This document shows positions 30,560 through 44,008 of a DNA stretch of 64,000 bases, piece by piece. Made by a program: the position numbers and the translations under genes. The notes beneath the pieces were generated by a model that was not told the origin of the DNA, searched no databases, and saw only the letters and a list, made by a program, of their open reading frames with translations. Each line of letters opens with the position of its first letter. Within the stretch, counting starts at the first letter, position 1. The stretch spans positions 124,001-188,000 of the forward strand of contig JAKFGP010000058.1 of assembly GCA_021502835.1 (NCBI GenBank). The letters are read 5' to 3'. The DNA comes from Streptomyces thinghirensis. Its GTDB lineage: Bacteria > Actinomycetota > Actinomycetia > Streptomycetales > Streptomycetaceae.

Positions 30560-32641
30560 GTGAGCACCAAGCCGACCACCACAGACCTCGAGTGGACCTG
30601 AACTGACCAGCGGGCCGTGGACACCGCCCGCGTCCTGGCCGCCGATGCCGTACAGAAGGTTGGCAACGGCCATCCGGTCCGGCGATGAGCCTGGCGCCCG
30701 CCGCCTACACCCTCTTCCAGAAGGTGATGCGGCACGACCCTGCCGACGCGAACTGGGTCGGGCGCGACCGTTTCGTGCTGTCCGCCGGCCACTCGTCCCT
30801 GACCCTCTGCACGCAGCTGTACCTGGCCGGCTTCGGCCTGGAGCTGGCGGACCTGGAGTCCTTCCGAACGTGGGGCTCCAAGACCCCGGGCCACCCCGAG
30901 TACGGCCACACCACGGGCGTGGAGACGACGACCGGCCTGCTCGGCCAGGGTGTCGCCAACGCGGTGGGCATGGCGATGGCCGCCCGCTACGAGCGCGGTC
31001 TGTTCGACCCGGAGCGCCGCCGCGGCGAGTCCCCGTTCGACCACTTCATCTACTGCATCGCCGGTGACGGCTGCCTCCAGGAGGGCATCTCCGCCGAGGC
31101 CTCCTCCTCGCGGGCCACCAGAAGCTCGGCAACCTGGTCCTGCTCTGGGACGACAACCACATCTCGATCGAGGGCGACACCGAGACCGCCGTCCTCGAGG
31201 ACACCTGCAAGCGCTACGAGGCGTACGGCTGGCACTGCAGCGCGTCGCCCTGAAGCCCGACGGCGACCTGGACCCGAACGCGCTCTACGACGCGATCGAG
31301 GCGGCGAAGCAGGTCACCGACCGGCCGTCCTTCATCGCCATGCGCTCGATCATCGCCTGGCCCGCCCCGAACGCCCAGAACACCGAGGCCGCGCACGGCT
31401 CGGCGCTCGGCGACGACGAGGTCGCGGCGACCAAGCGGGTCCTGGGCTTCGACCCGGAGAAGTCCTTCGAGGTCTCCGACGAGGTCATCGGTCACACCCG
31501 GCAGGCGCTGGAGCAGGCCAGGCGGCCCGCGCCGTGTGGAGAAGTCCTTCCAGCAGTGGCGGACAACAACCCCGACCGCGCCGCCGAGTACGAGCGGGTC
31601 GCCAAGGGCGAGCTGCCCAAGGGCTGGGAGGGAGAAGATCCCGGTCTTCGAGACCGGCAAGGGCGTCGCCACCCGCGCCGCGTCCGGCAAGGTGCTCCAG
31701 GCGCTCGGCGCGATCGTCCCCGAGCTGTGGGGCGGCTCCGCCGACCTGGCCGGCTCGAACAACACGACGATCGACAAGACGTCCTCCTTCCTCCCGGCGG
31801 ACAACCCGCTGCCCGAGGCGGACCCGTACGGCCGCACGATTCACTTCGGCATCCGCGAGCACGCGATGGCCGCCGAGATGAACGGCATCGCGCTGCACGG
31901 CAACGCACCCGCATCTACGGCGGAACGTTCCTGGTCTTCCCGACTACATGCGCAACGCCGTGCGGCTGTCGGCGCTGATGCACCTGCCGGTGACGTACGT
32001 GTGACGCACGACTCCATCGGTCTGGGCGAGGACGGCCCGACCCACCAGCCCGTCGAGCACCTCGCCCGCTGCGCGCCATCCCGGGTCTGAACGTGGTCCG
32101 CCCGGCGGACGCCAATGAGACGGCCATCGCCTGGCGCGAGATCCTGCGCCGCTGGACGAAGGAGTTCGGCAAGGGCCAGCCGCACGGACTGGCGCTGACC
32201 CGCCAGGGCGTGCCGACGTACGAGCCGAACGACGACGCGGCCAAGGGCGGCTACGTGCTGTTCGAGGCCGAGGGCGGCGACGCCGAGGTGGTGCTGATCG
32301 CCACCGGTTCCGAGGTGCACGTCGCCGTCGAGGCGCGCGAGCGGCTCCAGGCCGACGGTGTGCCGACCCGCGTGGTGTCCATGCCGTCCGTCGAGTGGTT
32401 CGAGCAGCAGGACCAGGGGTACCGGGACAGTGTCCTGCCCCCCGTCCGTGAGGGCCCGTGTCGCGGTCGAGGCCGGATCGGCCTCACCTGGCACAAGTAC
32501 GTGGGGGACGCCGGCCGCATCGTTTCCCTGGAGCACTTCGGTGCTTCGGCGGACGGCAAGGTGCTCTTCCGCGAGTTCGGCTTCACTGCCGAGAACGTGG
32601 CCGCCGCTGCCCGGGAATCGCTGACCGCAGCCCAGCGCTGA
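30560..32641 (+). CDS. tkt: Transketolase
   Basis: This thiamine-diphosphate enzyme moves two-carbon units in the non-oxidative pentose-phosphate pathway. About 693 residues starting [40 protein letters not shown]. Motifs: [68 protein letters not shown], the ThDP-binding [17 protein letters not shown] to [96 protein letters not shown] and [22 protein letters not shown]. The start was chosen for its AGGAG site. Indels near 30600, 31115, 31235, 31530, 31630, 31910, 31940, 32000, 32070 and 32455. Confidence 0.95.
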
Positions 32642-32675
32642 CGCTCACACACGACACGTAGGAGATGCATTTTCC

Positions 32676-33798
32676 ATGACAGACGCACTCAAGCGCCTCT
32701 CCGATGAAGGCGTCGCGATCTGGCTGGACGACCTGTCGCGCAAGCGGATCACGTCCGGCAACCTCGCCGAGCTGATCGACCAGCAGCAGTCGTGGGCGTC
32801 ACCACCAACCCGTCGATCTTCCAGAAGGCGATCTCGCAGGGCGACGGCTACGACCAGCAGCTCTCCGACCTCGCCTTCCGCAAGGTCACGGTCGAAGAGG
32901 CCATCCGCATGATCACCACGGCGGACGTCCGCGACGCCGCCGACATCCTGCGCCCCGTCTTCGACGCCACCGGCGGCAAGGCGACGGCCGGGTCTCCATC
33001 GAGGTCGACCCGCGCCTCGCGCACAACACCAAGGCGACGGTCGCCGAGGCCAAGCAGCTCGCCTGGCTGGTGGACCGGCCCAACACGCTGATCAAGATCC
33101 CGGCGACCGAGGCGGGTATCCCGGCGATCGCCGAGACGATCGGCCTGGGCATCAGCGTCAACGTCACGCTGATCTTCTCGCTGGAGCGCTACCGCCTGGT
33201 CATGGACGCCTTCCTGACCGGCCTGGAGAAGGCCAAGGAGCGCGGCCTGGACCTGTCGCAGATCCACTCGGTGGCGTCCTCTTCGTGTCCCGCGTGGACA
33301 CCGAGATCGACAAGCGGATCGACGCGCTCGGCACCGACGAGGCCAAGGCCCTGCGCGGCAAGGCCGCCGTCGCCAACGCCCGTCTCGCCTACCAGGCGTA
33401 CGAGGAGGTCTTCGCCTCCGACCGCTGGAACGCCCTGGAGAAGGCCGGCGCCAACAAGCAGCGTCCGCTGTGGGCGTCGACCGGCGTGAAGGACAAGGCG
33501 TACAGCGACACCATGTACGTCACCGACCTGGTCGCGCCCAACACGGTCAACACCATGCCGGAGGCCACGCTGGAGGCCACCGAGGACCACGGCGAGATCA
33601 CCGGCAACACCGTCGCCGGCACCTACGAGCAGGCCCGCGCCGACCTCGACGCGGTCGAGAAGCTCGGGATCGGCTACGACGAGGTGGTCCAGCTGCTGGA
33701 GAAGCGAGGGCGTCGACAAGTTCGAGGACTCCTGGACGGACCTGCTGAAGTCGACCGAGGCGCGAGCTGGAAGCGCCTCGCCCCCTCGGAGGAGCTAA
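32676..33798 (+). CDS. tal: Transaldolase
   Basis: It moves dihydroxyacetone units between sugar phosphates. About 372 residues, the long actinobacterial form. [113 protein letters not shown] (the catalytic lysine in LIKIPAT), [77 protein letters not shown] and [37 protein letters not shown]. The stop is blurred by an indel near 33765. Zwf follows within 10 nt, so tkt-tal-zwf-opcA-pgl form an operon. Indels near 32790, 32990, 33280 and 33708. Confidence 0.94.
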
Positions 33799-33802
33799 AA
33801 CA

Positions 33803-35331
33803 TTGTCAAGCAGCAACCCGCTGCGTGACCCCGCAGACCGACGGCTCCCGCGTATCGCGGGGCCGTCGGGTCTGGTCATCTTCGGCGTCACCGGCGACCT
33901 CTCCTGCAAGAAGCTCATGCCCGCCGTGTACGACCTCGCCAACCGGGGTTTGTTGCCGCCGGGCTTCTCGCTCGTCGGTTTCGCCCGCCGCGACTGGGAA
34001 CACGAGGACTTCGCCCAGGTCGTGCACGACGCCGTCAAGGAACACTCCCCGAACGCCCTTCCGTGAGGAGGTCTGGCAGCAGCTCAGCCAGGGCATGCGC
34101 TTCGTCCAGGGCACCTTCGACGACGACGAGGCGTTCGAGGCGGCTGCGCGGCACCATCGACGAGCTGGACAAGGCGCAGGGCACGGGCGGCAACTTCGCC
34201 TTCTACCTGTCGGTGCCGCCGAAGTCCTTCCCGGTGGTCATCCAGCAGCTGAAGAAGCACCAGCTGGCCGACCAGTCGAGCGGCTCCTGGCGCCGCGCGG
34301 TGATCGAGAAGCCGTTCGGCCACGACCTGAAGTCGGCCGAGGAGCTCAACGCGATCGTCCACGAGGTCTTCGCCCCGGACCAGGTCTTCCGCATCGACCA
34401 CTACCTGGGCAAGGAGACCGTCCAGAACATCCTGGCGCTCCGCTTCGCCAACACGATGTTCGAGCCGATCTGGAACCGGTCCTACGTGGACCACATCCAG
34501 ATCACGATGGCCGAGGACATCGGCATCGGCGTGCCGGGCCGGCTACTACGACGGCATCGGCGCCGCCCGCGACGTCATCCAGAACCACCTCCTCCAACTG
34601 CTCGCGCTGACCGCGATGGAGGAGCCCGCCTCCTTCGACGCGGACGCGCTGGCGGCGGAGAAGACCAAGGTGCTCGGCGCGGTCCGGCTCCCCAGGACCT
34701 GGGCCGGGACACCGTGCACGCCCAGTACGCGGCGGGCTGGCAGGGCGGCGCGAAGGCCGTCGGCTACCTCGAAGAGGACGGCATCGACCCGAAGTCGAAG
34801 ACCGACACCTACGCCGCGATCAAGGTCGGCATCGACAACCGTCGCTGGGCGGGCGTCCCCTTCTACCTGCGCACCGGCAAGCGCCTCGGCCGCCGGGTCA
34901 CCGAGATCGCGGTCGTCTTCCAGCGCGCGCCGCACTCCCCTTCGACTCCACGGCCACCGAGGAACTCGGCTCGAACGCGATCGTCGTCCGCGTCCAGCCC
35001 GACGAGGGCGTCACCGTCCGCTTCGGCTCAAGGTGCCGGGCACGTCGATGGAGATCCCGGGACGTGTCCATGGACTTCGCGTACGGCGAGTCCTTCACGG
35101 AGTCCAGCCCGGAGGCGTACAGAGCGCCTCATCCTGGACTGATGCTCCTGGGCGACGCCAACCTCTTCCCGCGCACCGAGGAGGTCGAGCTGTCCTGGAA
35201 GATCCTCGACCCGATCGAGCGGTACTGGGACGAGCACGGCGCTCCGGCCCAGTACCCGGCCGGTACCTGGGGGCCCGTCGAGGCCGGACCACATGCTCGA
35301 ACGAGACGGACGGAGCTGGCGCCGCCCATGA
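33803..35331 (+). CDS. zwf: Glucose-6-phosphate 1-dehydrogenase
   Basis: It makes NADPH and 6-phosphogluconolactone. About 507 residues. The TTG start is preceded by GGAGG about 10 nt upstream. [65 protein letters not shown] has the NADP motif GVTGDLS. The catalytic [13 protein letters not shown] site, [129 protein letters not shown] and [22 protein letters not shown] follow. The stop overlaps opcA by 4 nt. Indels near 34060, 34143, 34535, 34690, 34940, 35030, 35058 and 35118. Confidence 0.95.
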
Positions 35332-36385
35332 AGACGGACCTCACGGACACCACGGCCAGCAAGATCAACAAGGCACTGGTGCTGGGACGCCGGGCGATCG
35401 GCACCCCGGCCATCGGCATGGTGCTCACCCTGGTCATCGTCACCGACGAGGAGAACGCCTACGACGCGCTGAAGGCCGCGAGCGACGCCGCGCACGAGCA
35501 CCCCTCGCGCACGCTCGTCGTCATCAAGCGCGTCTCGCGCTCGCCCCGGGACCGTACGAAGTCCCGGCTGGACGCGGAGGTACGCCTCGGCGCCGACGCG
35601 GGCACCGGCGAGACGATCGTGCTGCGCCTGTACGGCGACGTCGTCGACCACGCCCAGTCGGTGGTCCTGCCGCTGCTGTTGCCGGACGCGCCGGTCGTGG
35701 TGTGGTGGCCGGTGAACGCGCCGCTGGACCCGGCCGGGGGACCCGCTGGGCGCCCTGGCCCAGCGCCGGGGTCACCGACACCTACGCCTGCGAGGAGCCG
35801 GTACGGGAGCTGGCCGCCCGCGCCGACGCCTACACGCCGGGCGACACCGACCTGTCCTGGACCCGCATCACGCCGTGGCGCTCGATGCTCGCGGCGGCCC
35901 TGGACCAGGTCGACTGCGAGGTGCAGGCGGTCGAGGTGGAGGGCGAGGAGTACAACCCGAGCTGCGAGCTGCTCGCGATGTGGCTCGCGGACCGCCTGGA
36001 CGTGCCGGTGAAGCGCACCGCTTCCAACGGTCCGGGTCTTGACGGCGGTCCGGATGGACATCGACTGCGGCCCGGTCGTCCTGGACCGGGCCGACGGCCC
36101 GCTGGCGAACCTGTCCATCCAGGGCCAGCCGGCCCGCGCGGTGGCGCTCAAGCGCCGCGAGACGGCCGAGCTGATCGCGGAGGAGCTGCGCCGCCTGGAC
36201 CCGGACGACACGTACGCCTCAGCGCTGCGGTACGGGGTGGACCGGCTGAACACGCCGGATGCCTCGGACGCCTCGGACAAAGGGGGCGCCGTCGCGGTCC
36301 TCGCTCCCGTCGAGACGGCTGCGAAGCTCCCGCGAAGGAAGCGGCGCAGGAGAAGACCCCGGTGAAGAAGGCGGCGGCGAAGTGA
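35328..36385 (+). CDS. opcA: Glucose-6-phosphate dehydrogenase assembly protein OpcA
   Basis: OpcA is needed for assembly or activation of Zwf in actinobacteria and cyanobacteria. About 350 residues: [175 protein letters not shown], and [60 protein letters not shown]. It ends in a lysine/alanine-rich tail ([11 protein letters not shown]). It overlaps zwf and pgl by 4 nt at both ends, consistent with shared translation. Indels near 35735, 36035 and 36330. Confidence 0.94.
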
Positions 36386-37171
36386 GCACTCCCCAGCTGG
36401 TCGTGCACCCGCGACAAGGAGCTGATGGCCGAGGGCCGCGGCGGCACGGCTGATCACCAAGATCGTGGACGCGCAGGCCTCCCGGGGCAGCGCGTCCGTG
36501 GTCCTGACCGGCGGCCGCAACGGCAACGGCCTGCTGGCCGCGATCGCCGGGTCCCCGGCCCGGGATCGCCGTCGACTGGGCCCGCCTGGACCTGTGGTGG
36601 GGCGACGAGCGCTTCCTGCCGGAGGGCGACCCGGAGGCGCAACGTCACCCAGGCCCGCGAGGCGCTGCTCGACTCGGTGCCGCTGGACCCGAAGCGGGTG
36701 CACGCGATGCCCGCGTCGGACGGGCCGCACGGCTCGGACGTGGAGGCGCGGCGGCGGCGGTGTACGCGCGGGAGCTGGCCGAGGCGTCCGTCCCCGAGAA
36801 CTCATGCCGCGGTGCCGTCCTTCGACGTCCTGCTGCTGGGCGTGGGCCCGACACGCACGTGGCGTCGCTCTTCCCGGACGCATCCGGGCGTACGGGAGAC
36901 GGAGCGCATGGTGATCGGCGTCCACGGCTCCCCGAAGCCGCCGCCCACCCGCGTCTCCCTGACCCTGCCGGCGATCCGCGCGGCCCGTGAGGTGTGGCTG
37001 CTCGCGGCGGGCGAGGACAAGGCGAACGCGGTCGCGATGGCCCTGTCGGGCGCGGGCGAGATCCAGGCCCCGGCGGCCGGCGCACAGGGCCGCGCCCGCA
37101 CCCCGTGGCTCCTGGACACGACGGCGGCTTCACAACTACCGAGGTCCCTCTACCCACCGGCATCGGCCTGA
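36382..37171 (+). CDS. pgl: 6-phosphogluconolactonase
   Basis: It hydrolyses 6-phosphogluconolactone. About 262 residues. [219 protein letters not shown] and the H-VASLFPEHP region are family hallmarks. The GTG overlaps the opcA stop. Indels near 36410, 36450, 36565, 36640, 36750, 36805, 36855 and 36885. Confidence 0.92.
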
Positions 37172-37177
37172 CCAGCC

Positions 37178-37275
37178 CGTCCGGCGTTCGAGGACGAGGC
37201 CGTCCAGGCCGAAAGCGGGGGTCTGGGGGCGCAGCCCCCAGGGATGGGGAAGGGGGCGGCGGGGGCGAAAACCCT
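37178..37275. repeat. Streptomyces intergenic repeat, copy 2
   Basis: The second copy of the element at 1564-1660: GGCGTTCGAGGACGAGGCC, then GTCCAGGCCGAAAGCGGGG, a perfect 8-bp hairpin CTGGGGGC-GCA-GCCCCCAG (37223-37241) and GGGGGCGAAAACC. It sits between two convergent genes, pgl and an ABC permease gene, 7 nt after the pgl stop, where a terminator is expected. Confidence 0.8.
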
Positions 37276-37294
37276 CCCCGCCGCCCACCCACCG

Positions 37295-38133
37295 TCACTT
37301 CACGGACCCCGCCATCACCCCCTGCACGAAATGCCGCTGGAACGCGAAGAACACCACCACCGGCACCACCAGCGACAGGAACGCCCCCGGCGCCAGCACA
37401 TCGATGTTGCTGCCGAACTGACGGATCTGCGACTGGAGTTCCACCGTCAACGGCTGCGACGAACTGTCCGCGAACAACAGCGCCACCAGCATGTCGTTCC
37501 ACACCCACAGGAACTGGAAGATGGCGAGGCTGGCGATGGCCGGCTTCCCCACCGGCAGCACCAGCCGTGTGAAGATCCGCCACTCGTTGCCGCCGTCCAT
37601 CCGCGCGGCCTCCAGCATCTCCTTGGGCATCTCGGCGAAGTAGTTCCCAGCAGGAACACCGCGAACGGCAGCCCGTACGCCACGTGGAAGAGCACGACAC
37701 CCGGATGGTCCCGAACAGGCCCAGCTGCCCGAAGAGCTTGGCGACCGGCAGCAGTCCGATCTGCACGGGCACCACCAGCAACGCCACGACCAGCAGGAAG
37801 ATCGCCTCGCGCCCCGGGAAGTCCAGCCATGCGAAGGCGTACCCGGCGAGCGCCCCGACGACCACGACGAGCAGCGTCGTCGGCACGGAGATCAGCACCG
37901 TGTTCCAGAAGGCCTGGGTGATGCCCGAGTTGCCGAGCAGCGCGGAGTAGTTGTCGAGGGACAGGCTGCCCGGGCTGGCGAGCGCCGTCCACCAGCCGCC
38001 CTCGGCCGTGTCCTCGGCCGACCGCAGCGAGGACAGGAACAGCCCGGCCAGCGGCGTCATCCACACCAGGCCGATAAGCACGAGGAATGCCTGCACGACC
38101 CCGTTGCCCAGATACCGCCGCACCGGCGTTCAT
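37295..38133 (-). CDS. Sugar ABC transporter permease (MalG-like)
   Basis: About 280 residues, six membrane segments. RRYLGNGVVQAFLVLIGLVWMTPLAGLFLSSLRSAEDTAEGGWW, SLDNYSALLGNSGITQAFWNTVLISVPTTLLVVVVGALAGYAFAWLDFPGREAIFLLVVALLVVPVQIGLLPVAKLFGQLGLFGTI, then the EAA loop MPKEMLEAARMDGGNEWRIFTRLVLPVGKPAIASLAIFQFLWVWNDMLVALLFA and FVQGVMAGSVK. It is the last gene of the minus-strand sugar operon and follows the other permease gene by 10 nt. The ATG at 38133 gives MNA before the first indel near 38122. A second indel lies near 37645-37700. Confidence 0.92.
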
Positions 38134-38143
38134 CGCTGACTCC

Positions 38144-39511
38144 TCATCGCTGGCTCCTCTCGAAGCGGCGGACGTTGAAGACCATGGCCGGGACGACGAG
38201 CAGCAGGAGCAGTACGCCCAGCGCGCTGCCGAGCCCCTGGTTGTTGCCGCCACCGAACGACACCAGCCACATCTGCGTCGCGAGCACCGTCGCGTCCTCC
38301 TGCACGGGTCCGGGCGCGATGATGTAGACGAGGTCGAAGACCTTCATCACGTTGATCACGAGGGTGATGAAGACGACCGTCAGCACCGGAGCCAGCAGCG
38401 GCACGGTGATCCGCCGGAAGATCTGCCACTCGTTCGCGCCGTCCATCCGCGCCGCCTCCAGCGCGTCGCGCGGCAGCGACGACAGCCCGGCGCCGATCAG
38501 GACCATCGCGAATCCGGTCCAGATCCACAGGTACGCTCCGATGATCGCGGGCGTGACCAGCGCGGGCCCGAGCCAGGAGACGCCCTCGTAGGGCGGGGCG
38601 AAGTTCGACGCGGGCAGCTCGACGGCGTACGAGCCCTCGGCCAGGTCCTCGAAGCGGAAGGAGCCGTCGGCCGCGGTGGTCGTGGTGGCGACCGTACGGC
38701 CGTCGCGCACGGCCTCGACCGTCATCTCGGGCAGCCCGTTCTCGCGCCGGTCGACCCGGCCCTGCTCCCCTCCCCGCCGGGCGTGAAGTCCAGGTAGACG
38801 ACACCGCTCACCTCACCGGTCGCCGCCTCGCGGCCCGCCGCGCCGTACGCGGGCTTCGTGCCGGACGGCAGGTCGTCGGGCAGTACGCCGACCAGGCCGA
38901 GCGCCACCGTGTCGCCGGGGGACACGCCCGTACTCGTCCGGTACGAGCCGTCCGCCGCCTTGACCAGGCCGCCGCCGTCCTGTCCCTCGCGGGCGCGGGC
39001 GCCCGGATAGGTCGACTTGCCGGCGAAGGCGTCGTGCACACCGGTCACGGCGGCGTTGAGGACGCCCTTGTCCGGATCGTGGTCGTAGGCGAGCCGGAAG
39101 ATGATGCCGGCGGCGAGGAAGGACACCGCCATCGGCATGAAGAGGAGCAGCTTGAAGGCGGTGGCCCAGCGGACCTTCTCGACCAGGACGGCGAGGATCA
39201 GGCCGAGGCCGGTCAGCAGCGTGGGGGCGATCACGACCCAGATGGCCGTGTTGCGGACGGCCTTGAGGGTGGCCGGGTCGCTGAACATCTCGGTGTAGTT
39301 GTCGCCGCCCACGAAACGCGTGCCCGAGGCGTCGAAGAAGCTGCGCCCGACGGAGAACAGCACGGGGTAGACGACCAGCGCGCCCAGCAGGAGCAGCGCG
39401 GGCAGGACGAAGAGCAGGGCGACGGCCGCCGCGGCGCCGCCGGGGGCGCCGTACGGGCGCCGGGCCGGGGGCGGTGGGCGGACTCGCCTCTTTCACCAGG
39501 GTCGAGGTCAT
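38144..39511 (-). CDS. Sugar ABC transporter permease (MalF-like) with large inserted domain
   Basis: About 455 residues, much longer than the usual 300. The N-terminal part is membrane-bound: VLPALLLLGALVVYPVLFSVGRSFFDASGTRFVGGDNYTEMFSDPATLKAVRNTAIWVVIAPTLLTGLGLILAVLVEKVRWATAFKLLLFMPMAVSFLAAGIIFRLAYDHDP. An extracellular insert of about 150 residues follows (about 38590-39040), with an Ig-like segment PEMTVEAVRDGRTVATTTTAADGSFRFEDLAEGSYAVELPASNF. The normal C-terminal half then resumes: WLGPALVTPAIIGAYLWIWTGFAMVLIGAGLSSLPRDALEAARMDGANEWQIFRRITVPLLAPVLTVVFITLVINVMKVFDLVYIIAPG (EAA loop). Indels near 39460 and 38770. Pairs with the next permease. Confidence 0.9.
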
Positions 39512-39517
39512 GGCCGG

Positions 39518-40838
39518 TCAGTCCTTGTAGGCCTTGGCGGCCGCGGTCTCCAGCTGCGCGGCGGTGGCCTTCGGGTCGGACGGGTCGCGCAGGAAGTCCT
39601 GGAGGATCTTCCACTCGCCCGTGCCCTCGGTGCCGCCGAAGGCCGCCGGTGCCTGGTCGGACATGTCGAAGCGGACCGAGTCGCCGGCGTCCACGAGGGA
39701 CTTGGCGGTGGCCCGGCTTGACGTCGTTCCCGTAGGAGGCGAGGTCGAGCTTCTTGTTCGGGGAGAGGAAGCCGCCCGCCTCGGCCCACGGCCGCGGCCT
39801 CGGGGTGGCGAGGTACTCCAGGAGCGCCATGCCGGCCTTGAGTTCTTGCCGTCCTTCGGGACGACGGCCGCGTCGCCGCCGCTGACCACGGGCGCCTCGC
39901 CGCCCTCGACCGCGGGGAACGGGAAGAAGTCCGCGTCCTTGCCGACTCCTTGCCGAACTGGTCCTTGGCGGACCCCGGCGACGAAGTCGCCCTCGTAGAC
40001 CATGCCGGCCTCGGGCTTCGGGCCGAAGACCTTCTCCACGGAGCCCGGGAAGTCGGTGTTCAGGGCGCCCTTCTGGCCGCCCTCGATCAGCTGCTTGTCC
40101 TGTGAAGAGCTTGCCGAGGGTGGTGAGGGCCTCGACCACGCTCGCGTCGGTCCACTTCAGTTCGTGGGCGGCGAGGGCGTCGTACTTCTCGGGTCCGGCC
40201 TGGGAGAGGTAGATGTTCTCGAACCAGTCGGTCAGCGTCCAGCCGTCCTGTCCGGCGACCGAGAAGGCGGCGAGCCCGGAGTCGGAAACGGTCTTGCCCG
40301 GCCTTCAGCATCTCGTCGTAGGTCTTCGGCGGCTCGACCCCGGCCTGGTCGAGCGCGTCGGGCTGTACCAGACGGTCGACTTGTGGGCGGCCTTGAAGTA
40401 CAGGCCGTAGAGGGTGCCGTCGACGCTGCCGTACGACTTCCAGACATTGGCGAAGTTGGCGTCCACGGACTTCTGTGCCGTCTTGGACAGCGGCTTCAGC
40501 CAGCCCTTGCCGGCGAACTGCTGGAGCACGCCGACCTGCGGGACCATCACCACGTCGGGAGCGTTGCCACCCTCGATCTTGCTGCCGACGACGGTGGAGA
40601 CGTTGTCGCCGGTGGAGACGAAGGACGTCTTGGCGCCGGTCTTTCGGAGAAGGCGTCCAGCACCTTCTGGAAGTTCTCCTGCTCGGTGCCGGACCAGACG
40701 CCGGCCACGGTGACGGACTGTCCGCCGAGCGTCTTGTCACCGCCGCCGGCCGTGACGGGTCCCGAGCCGCCGCACGCGGTGGCGCCGAGGGCGAGGACGA
40801 GGGCGGTGCAGCCGGTGAGCAGGGGGTGCGTCGTCGCA

Positions 40839-40842
<4 letters not shown>
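39518..40842 (-). CDS. Sugar ABC transporter substrate-binding lipoprotein
   Basis: About 435 residues. MMRRRTHPLLTGCTALVLALGATACGGSG is a lipoprotein signal with lipobox GATAC, so the mature protein is anchored by the cysteine. SVTVAGVWSGTEQENFQKVLDAFSEKTG, GGNAPDVVMVPQVGVLQQFAGKGWLKPLSK, SVDGTLYGLYFKAAHKSTVWYSPDALDQAGVEPPKTYDEMLKAGK, DGWTLTDWFENIYLSQAGPEKYDALAAHELKWTDASVVEALTTLGKLFTG, FGPKPEAGMVYEGDFVAG, AGGFLSPNKKLDLASYGNDVK and GTGEWKILQDFLRDPSDPKATAAQLETAAAKAYKD fit the MalE-like family. It overlaps the alpha-glucosidase gene. Indels near 39718, 39795, 39845, 39950, 40110, 40300, 40360, 40645 and 40820. Confidence 0.92.
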
Positions 40843-42542
<1,700 letters not shown>

Positions 42543-42550
42543 GTTAGGTA

Positions 42551-42688
42551 GCGGTGTCGCGAGGGTGTCAACGAACAGAACAGAAGCTACTGAGGTGTTG
42601 GGCTCTTATATGCCCACTTTTCACCGCAGCGAGGACACAGATGAGACGTCGGCGTTACCTAACACGTAACTAGAGATGGCGGAAGAGT
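42551..42688. promoter_or_regulatory. Intergenic region with TTAGGTA-type operator candidates
   Basis: This gap precedes the alpha-glucosidase gene on the minus strand. TGTTAGGTA occurs at 42542-42550, overlapping the alpha-glucosidase start, and inverted at 42656-42664. The second lies in GTTACCTAACACGTAAC (42654-42670), with inverted arms GTTAC/GTAAC. The same 9-mer also forms half of the palindrome at 44009-44023. These are likely binding sites of a sugar-cluster regulator or of PadR. Confidence 0.5.
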
Positions 42689-43964
42689 TCAGCGCCGCGA
42701 GATCGCGGCCAGCTCGCGCGCCAGCCGGCGCACCGCCGCCTCGGGCGTCTGCCGCCCGGTCATCGCGTCGCGCACGATCGCCTGCACGGCCAGGCTGACC
42801 TGGTCGTAGCGCGGGCTCTTGGGCGCGGCGCGGCGGCCAGCACGCTCTCCCCGCAGGGTCGGCAGGTACGGGAACGCCTCGGTGAGTCCGGGGTCCTCGT
42901 AGAGGTCGGCCCGTACGGGCGGCTGCGCGCCGCGGGTGAGCACCTGGCGCTGGACGCGCTCGCTGGTGAGGTACGCGATGAGACGCGCGGCCGAGTCGGG
43001 GTGCCGGGCATGGGTGCCGACGGCCAGGTTGGAGCCGCCGAGGACGCTCGTACCGGGCCCGTCGGGTCCCGGCAGCGGCACGGCGCCGACCTTTCCGGCG
43101 ACCTTCGAGTCCGCGGCGGAGGCGCCGACGTAGGCGTAGGGCCAGTTGCGCAGGAAGAGCAGGCGGCCGTCCTGGAAGGCCTGCTTCGACTCCTCCTCCT
43201 TGTAGGTGAGCGCGTCCTTCGGTATCCAGCCCTCGCGCACCCCGCGCGCCAGGAATCCGATGCCCTCGCGGGCCGCCGCCGAGTCCACGGTGACGCGTTC
43301 GCCCTCGTCGCCGAGGATGCTGCCGCCGGCCGAGTAGACGGCCTCGGCGGCGTTGACGGTGAGGCCCTCGTAGGGCAGGAACTGGCCCGCGTAACCGTCG
43401 AGCCCATGCTTCGGGGCGATGGTCTCGGCGTACCGCTCCAGCTCGGCCCAGGTGCAGCGGCGGCGGGGACGCCCTCCTCGGCGAGGACGTCCTTGCGGTA
43501 GAGGAGGAGGCCCGCGTTGGTGACGTACGGGACGGCGGCGTACAGCCGCCCGTCGTACGTCGCCGTGTCGACGACCGGCGGCAGGAAGGTGTCGAGCGGG
43601 AACCGGTCGCGGGGCAGCGGGCGTATCCAGCCCGCGGCGGCGAACTCGGAGGTCCAGTTGACGTCGATGTTGAGGACGTCGAAGCGGTGCCGGTCGCCGT
43701 CCCGCAGGTCGGTGGCCATCTGCGCGCGGGTCTCGTCGGCGGAGTCGGGCAGTTCGACGAGGGTGACCTTCTCGTCGGGATGGTCGCGGTTCCAGCCCTC
43801 CAGCAGCGGGCCGAGGTAGCCCGTGAGGTCACCGGCGGTGGCCAGGGTGAGCGGCCCGCGCCCGCTCTCGACGCCCACGTCGGCGCGGGCGCCCGAGGCG
43901 ACATGGCCGGTCAGGAGCACGACGAGGACGAGAGGCCCCTACCGGCGGCGTGGATCCACCGCAT
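42689..43964 (-). CDS. Extracellular solute-binding protein, second of the cluster
   Basis: About 420 residues. The ATG at 43964 follows GGGAGGAA. MRWIHAAGRGL, then a hydrophobic stretch LVLVVLLTGHVASGA is a signal or anchor; no lipobox cysteine is visible, although an indel falls there. VGVESGRGPLTLATAGDLTGYLGPLLEGWNRDHPDEKVTLVELPDSADETRAQMATDLRDGDRHRFDVLNIDVNWTSEFAAAGWIRPLPRDRFPLDTFLPPVVDTATYDGRLYAAVPYVTNAGLLLYRKDVLAEEGV and EEESKQAFQDGRLLFLRNWPYAYVGAS are typical of family-1 sugar-binding proteins. It ends RLARELAAISRR. It lies upstream of the alpha-glucosidase gene and may belong to the same system. Confidence 0.85.
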
Positions 43965-44008
43965 AGGTTCCTCCCTGTACACCCTCGTACACCGGTCAGG
44001 GGCCATGT

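Noticed and set aside
29237..30673. A longer ctaB protein starting near 30673
   Set aside because: The extra 160 residues have no family similarity and cross the divergent promoter region. The GTG at 30190 matches the family N-terminus.
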